A stretch of 12,772 nt of DNA, from assembly GCA_037447655.1 (NCBI GenBank), contig JBBHKE010002685.1, forward strand, positions 9,890-22,661, written 5' to 3'. The translations under genes and the position numbers were made by a program. Below are positions 8,521 through 12,772 of the stretch, piece by piece (positions within the stretch are counted from its first letter, which is position 1; each line of letters opens with the position of its first letter). The notes under the pieces were generated by a model, which saw nothing but the letters and a program-made list of their open reading frames with translations, did no database searches and was not told the DNA's origin. The DNA is from Zygnema cylindricum. Taxonomy: Eukaryota; Streptophyta; Zygnematophyceae; Zygnematales; Zygnemataceae.

Positions 8521-8942
8521 TTATTTTGTTTGCATATTTTATATTTATATGTGTTTTAGCGTTTTTTTTTTTTTCCCGATCGGCATTTAACCCGGCTGCT
8601 ACAGTACAGTACTGCAGTTTACCTCTGATGGTCAAAAAGAGCCCCGGTTTCTTTACCACGGCTGAAAATTTGAAAATCCATCTCAAACAGAATCAGTACT
8701 CCAGTCTCTCGTATCCTCTGTGCTGGGACTCACTTCTCAACTCTGAAGCTGCTCTCAACCCCATTTCTCTCTCTCTCTCTCTCCCTCTCTGTCCATCTTT
8801 CTCAGCGTCTCTGTCTCTCAAGCAGACAGTTGACCGCAGCACTAATGCAGGCCAATTAGGTTACCCGGGAAACTGATAAGTCAGTTAGATAATATTCGCA
8901 ATTCTCGTCTTATCTTTGATACTCTTCCTCTGCTAGGCATCC
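8521..8942 (+). promoter_or_regulatory. Probable ALB3 promoter and 5' leader
   Basis: A TATA-like TTATATTTATATG lies at 8539-8551. A CT-rich tract at 8764-8792 is typical of plant 5' untranslated leaders. An in-frame TAG at 8934-8936 precedes the start codon. The stretch before the ATG (CTCTTCCTCTGCTAG, ending 8936) is also a good 3' splice site, so a short leader intron is possible. The transcription start cannot be fixed from sequence alone. Confidence 0.4.
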
Positions 8943-11900
8943 ATGGGAGGCATGGGAACAGCTTTGTTAACAAGCCCTTCCATTTCACGACATATTATTT
9001 CTGGTTCATTCCATCCCTCTGAGGCCTTTTTAGCCTCTGACACAGGAGCAGCAAATGTAGTTTCTTTACGAGGTTCAGGAGGGGTGCTTCCTGCAAGAAG
9101 CGCTGGTTTTTTGCAAATCAGACGCCTACGTGGCAATCAAGTACAGAGGTGTCTCCCTGTGACGTCCGCTGTTTTGGATCCTTCTGCTGCTGTTGAAGCT
9201 GCAAGACACGCCGTCACGTTCTGTCACAATGCTTTGTACAACATTGCTGACGCAGCAACTGATGCTGCAATACAAGTGGTTGCATCGAGCGCTTCTGATG
9301 CTGCCACGTCAGCAGTGGATGCAGCGTCATCTGTCACGGAGGCAGCGTCAACTTTTGTCAAACAGGAGGATTGGCTCTCAGGCCTTGCTGATGGATTGGA
9401 AGGAATCCTCAAGGCAATGTTCTTGGCCATTAATTTAAACGTTTTGGCGATTATGGCCTTTTTGACGTTTTTTCACGTTTTTGCGTGCTGGCTTTTCTCC
9501 TATTGTCTTGTCTTTGTTACTCTAGATTCCTGCTTTAGTCCTCTCTCGTTTGTTTTATTTTTTGGCTCATACCTCTTACTGTCAGAGGTCGGAATTGTCT
9601 CTCTCGTGATTTTAAATGTTTTGTATGCAGTAATATCGCTCTTTGATATTTTGTTTGATTATTTCCAGTGTTTTGTGCTTTTTCGGTGGCCAAAAAAGTG
9701 CGTTTGGAACTTCGACTTGCTCTATTTTTAATTTCAGTCATTTTATTTTTTTCGATTCGAGGAGAATGAGTGCGACTTGCTAGTTTTGAAGCAAACTAGT
9801 TTATTTGTTTATTTGTTATCACCCTCAACATGATGGTAAATTTCTCTCTTGTAAATTATCCTACAGTGTCTGACATAAGTGAAGTGTTGTGCATTTCAGC
9901 TCCTGGAGACAAACTTAGCCGCGGTGAATGTACCATATGCTTACGGTTTTTCAATTATTCTTCTTACAATTCTCGTCAAAGCTGCGACATATCCGCTAAC
10001 AAAGCAGCAGGTTTGTTTACTGCTGTTTACATCTGTTATCAGTCACGCAACCTATTTATTCATGGCCATACTGTTTTCCTTTGTTCGTTTATTGTAATTC
10101 CTTATCTTTACCATGAATTGCTATTGGTGTAAAGAAATAACAATTATGCAGACAGTTTTAGTGTTAACAATTTTATTTCTTGTTCAAATGCGGTAGATGA
10201 TTGTGAACTGCGAAAATAATTATCGTTGAGAATAAAACAATCACTGTTAATAACACTATTTTGTGTTCAGAGGGCAAAAAACTTGGGACGGTCTGGTGGG
10301 AGTTTTAGTCCAGTCCTTCAAATGTCCTTCGCAGTTTTTCTTCTCCTTCCTGGGGAGTTACCATGTACAATTTCCCATTTTATATTTCTTGCAAGTCTCA
10401 AGTTTAAGTTTTAATTTAGGATATGGAGTTTTTGGCTCCTCAATGTCTACAGGCAATGAAATATAGACCCTATGGCAGGGTTAAGTTGATGGTTCCTGAA
10501 TGGTCTATGGGCAATGGCGATTTATGAAATGCTTTTTTCATGGTTTGTCTGTGGGTTTTTCAATGAAGGTGGAATCCACGATGGCCATGCAAAATCTTCA
10601 ACCGAAGATCAAATCTATTCAGAGCAAGTATGCGGGTGATCAGGTATGCCTCATTACTTCCTCCTCGTTTTTGTCCTCCCCCTTTATTCTGACCCTTTTT
10701 TTTCCCACTCGGGACCATCATGGAAACAGAGCTTCCTTTTTTGCCCAACTCCTAGTAACTTTTTGAGAGTTGGAGAGCTGATCAATCTCATGACAAGTGA
10801 CAAGTTAGAACATGACAAAGTGGAGATTCTCGTTTTACATCAACATGTACACTGATGTGACCTTCTAAGAGAATTATAATCTCGAATATGTACGTGATGT
10901 GCCTTTTCAGGAAAGGATTCAACTTGAGACTGCCCGGTTGTATCAGCAAGCTGGTGTTAATCCTCTTGCAGGTGAGACAAGTGAAATATTACTAATATTG
11001 TATTAGTAGCCCATCACTAAACTGCCCATGATTATAGAGTTCAGCATTTTGGGGTAGTTGAAGGCGGTTAACCTTATGACCGACCGTTGGATTTTTTTCT
11101 GAGGCGAGATATTGGAAGATAACGGTCTTACGCTTCAATTGTGATGTCATGTTTGAAAATCAGAAACCTGCGTGATGAAATGAGTTGCTTTGACTGCCTG
11201 AAAAATGTTTAACTCTAATAACGATGGGCTCTGTAGTAGTGTGAATCACCTAAAAATCATAAAATGTTCTTAAGAACACTTAAAATAAGTGGCCCAGCAT
11301 AAGCCACATTGTAAAACAAAATTCATTGTAGCTAATTCCAAGAAAGTGTTAACAGTAATAATCCACTAACTATAATAGCGATGTAAAGATGTAGTTGAGT
11401 TTGTCAGCACTGAATGCAAGTTTGACTGAAATTAGTCCCGTCAAAACGACCGGGACATACAAATTTGACGGTTTTGAATTTCTCTGCTCTGTAATGAGCA
11501 TTGCTGAATGCGAAGACAGCCTGATTATAAGCTAAGGTTTAGTTTAAAATATAGTTAAAAAGTGCGAAACGAGCGGAATCGCTATTTGTAGTGACTCCGT
11601 ATTATATGGGTTTTGTGCATTATACCTGTATTTCTTGGCCCTTTTTGCGTAAGAAAACTGTGATTTGAATTTCACAGTTGATTTATGGCCTGCAGAGAAG
11701 CAAACTCTACAAGTTCTAGAAACAGAATCAACAGTTGTATTGCGCTGATTCCACTTACAGCATTAAGCTTTGTAAAATACTACATATAGTTTTCAGTTAG
11801 TTTATTAAAAATGGGCAACTTTGGCTTTAAATGCTTATCGTGTAGGGTCTTGCTGAAAGCCCTCTCTTTCTTGTTGAACTTCCGGTTGGGCTCAGGCTGT

Positions 11901-12772
11901 CTGCCAACGCTGGCAACTATTCCTGTTTGGATTGGTCTTTATCGCGCACTCAGCAATGTCGCCAAGGAGGTCAGTACACTGTCCATTGCTATTACATTAT
12001 CACTATTAGTATTACTTTTTTATTGGCCATATAACCTCCATGTAGGATTATTAATCTGACGGCTGCATTGGAAAGATGAGGTCTTTGGCGGTTTTTGAAT
12101 GGAAATTGGACATGTAAGTTGATTTGTGTGGCGGAAAAAATTAACGCTAAGAGCCACACAGGGTCTAGTGTTAATAACATACATGCGATTGCAATTTGAT
12201 TTTGGCCAAACATCATAAAATAGTGTTAATAACACTATTTGAGGAAGCTGACCACAATTGGCCACGTCACTCTGCACTTAACTAGTATTGTTGATGCTGC
12301 TTTGATACTAGTAATCTTTTTACTAGTTACGTGCAGTGTAGTTGATAATGTTCGTCAAATATGAAGGATGTGATAGAAACTATTTCTGCTCTTTTTCTGT
12401 GACTAAATAATTACATATTCCGTTAAAACGCTACAGGAGGTGATGGAAGCTAAAAGTTGTTTATATAGCTGGAAATTCTTTAGGGTTTTCTTTAGGGTTT
12501 CATGGAACACAAAGGTTAGAAGATGTTAGCCTTAGCTTATGCAATTGTACATTGAAAGAATTAGGGATTTAAAAGAGTGGGCTTAATATTTGTTTGGGGA
12601 AGTGGTCACTGAGAACTGAAATATTCAATATATTTATTGGTAATGTTGTTACTAAGGAACTCTGTTGGTTTGTTTTCTGATGATGGGGAATGCAGGGCAT
12701 TTTGACTGAGGGTTTTTTTTGGATTCCTTCACTGGCGGGTCCTGGAAGCAGTGATTCGGGTTTATCGTGGCT
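8943..12772 (+). CDS. ALB3: ALB3 thylakoid membrane protein insertase, six coding exons, 3' partial
   Basis: ALB3 is the plastid member of the YidC/Oxa1/Alb3 family and inserts light-harvesting proteins into the thylakoid membrane with the chloroplast SRP pathway. Exons inferred by splice sites and homology are 8943-9413, 9900-10010, 10569-10643, 10911-10971, 11896-11969 and 12696 to beyond 12772; phases agree (0,0,0,1,0). The 290 visible residues comprise a Ser/Arg-rich plastid transit region (about 1-75), an Ala-rich segment (99-137), the first membrane segment after VPYAYG (168-173, with Lys184 at the position of the functional Arg in bacterial YidC), the stromal region VESTMAMQNLQPKIK (195-209) through ERIQLETARLYQQAG, then the second segment CLPTLATIPVWIGLYRALSN (241-260) and GILTEGFFWIPSLAG (265-279). 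The start is the first ATG after an in-frame stop; a second ATG follows at codon 4. The C-terminal membrane segments and cpSRP43-binding tail lie off the window. Confidence 0.95.
9414..9899 (+). other. ALB3 intron 1, apparent GC-AG intron
   Basis: The exon ends CTCAAG and is followed by GCAATG; the next exon begins after TGCATTTCAG. This joins ...GLEGILK to LLETNLAAVNVPYAYG in phase 0 with no gap against the land-plant ALB3 pattern. No GT near the end of exon 1 gives the same product. The exon-1 frame runs open into the intron as a hydrophobic, T-rich stretch, which is not part of the protein. Confidence 0.75.
10011..10568 (+). other. ALB3 intron 2
   Basis: The donor is CAG|GTTTGT and the acceptor CAATGAAG|GTGG, which joins KQQ to VEST exactly as expected. 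The acceptor lacks a good pyrimidine tract just before the AG. The intron contains a 17-bp block (TGTTAATAACACTATTT at 10245-10261) also present in intron 5. Confidence 0.8.
10644..10910 (+). other. ALB3 intron 3
   Basis: The donor is CAG|GTATGC and the acceptor TGCCTTTTCAG|GAA, joining AGDQ to ERIQ in phase 0. This is the shortest of the five introns (267 bp). It begins with a T/C-rich stretch. No other feature is seen. Confidence 0.85.
10972..11895 (+). other. ALB3 intron 4
   Basis: The donor is GCAG|GTGAGA and the acceptor GGGCTCAG|GCTG; the intron splits the Gly codon of NPLAG (phase 1). It is the longest intron, 924 bp. A possible isolated TIR remnant of the MITE family (CTCTAATAACGAT...TGTA) lies at 11213-11235. 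No coding sequence is present. Confidence 0.85.
11970..12695 (+). other. ALB3 intron 5, carrying an old MITE at its 5' end
   Basis: The donor is AAGGAG|GTCAGT and the acceptor GGGAATGCAG|GGC, joining SNVAKE to GILTEGFF in phase 0. Roughly the first half is a diverged copy of the TIR family; the second half is ordinary AT-rich intron sequence. Confidence 0.85.
11972..12340. mobile_element. Diverged MITE of the same family (copy D) in ALB3 intron 5
   Basis: The left tip CAGTACACTGTCCATTGCTA resembles the family tip CAGTACACCGTGAATCGCTA. The right tip near 12320-12340 ends GTGCAGTGTA. The last 100 bp (12240-12340) align with the right half of copy C, sharing GGCCACGTC/TGCCACGTC, GCACT(T)AA and a TGA-GCT block in the same order and spacing. 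A 23-base near-perfect palindrome (12218-12240) lies inside. It is about 370 bp, longer than copies B and C, so an internal insertion or different subfamily is likely. Confidence 0.55.

Noticed and set aside
8526-8876. 116-codon frame upstream of ALB3
   Set aside because: It runs through the poly-T and CT-rich leader and gives low-complexity Phe and Ser/Leu runs; at most an upstream reading frame in the leader.
9414-9731. Extension of ALB3 exon 1 to the stop at 9731
   Set aside because: The hydrophobic tail departs from ALB3 exactly at K157, and skipping to 9900 restores the family sequence without a gap.
11578-11603. Imperfect inverted repeat CGGAATCGCTAT / ATAGCG-like arm in ALB3 intron 4
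   Set aside because: Only about 9 of 12 bases pair, with no flanking element structure; within chance expectation.

Overview
The window looks like nuclear DNA of a green plant, most probably a streptophyte (land plant or charophyte relative). The main evidence is a multi-exon gene for the thylakoid membrane insertase ALB3, whose spliced protein aligns almost without gaps to the land-plant ALB3 core. Introns of 267-924 bp, a long AT-rich intergenic space, small inverted-repeat transposons and a satellite-like tandem array agree with this. The species cannot be named from what is visible.

Two genes can be identified and both are cut by the window edges. On the left, minus strand, is the first exon (902 to about 117) of a TRM1-type tRNA guanine-26 N2-dimethyltransferase, with a long N-terminal extension that looks like an organelle targeting region; the gene continues off the left end. 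On the right, plus strand, are the first six coding exons of ALB3 (8943-12772), running off the right end. The genes are divergent, about 8 kb apart. Both have plausible organelle-directed N termini: ALB3 inserts proteins into thylakoids, and the tRNA methyltransferase probably serves an organelle or the nucleus/cytosol.

The 8 kb between them is mostly repeats. From left to right: the TRM1 upstream region (903-1230); a foldback MITE (about 1231-1463); a short CpG-rich stretch (about 1464-1700); a strongly purine-biased low-complexity tract (1831-2310); a TATA-containing, possibly LTR-like segment (about 2314-2880); a broken, repeat-rich orphan coding region (2890-4257) with at least two frame changes and a 60-bp minisatellite encoding Ser/Thr/Pro/His repeats; a 303-bp tandem repeat (4656-5362); featureless AT-rich sequence; two adjacent ~206-bp MITEs (6801-7213); more featureless sequence; and the ALB3 upstream region with a CT-rich leader.

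Four copies of one TIR family (core TACACCGCGAATCG) are recognisable. The oldest-looking lies inside ALB3 intron 5 and abuts the 5' splice site. ALB3 intron 1 appears to be a GC-AG intron. No bacterial-type system, CRISPR, tRNA or rRNA gene was seen. The less explained parts are the orphan repeat protein and the MITE family's contact with ALB3 splicing.
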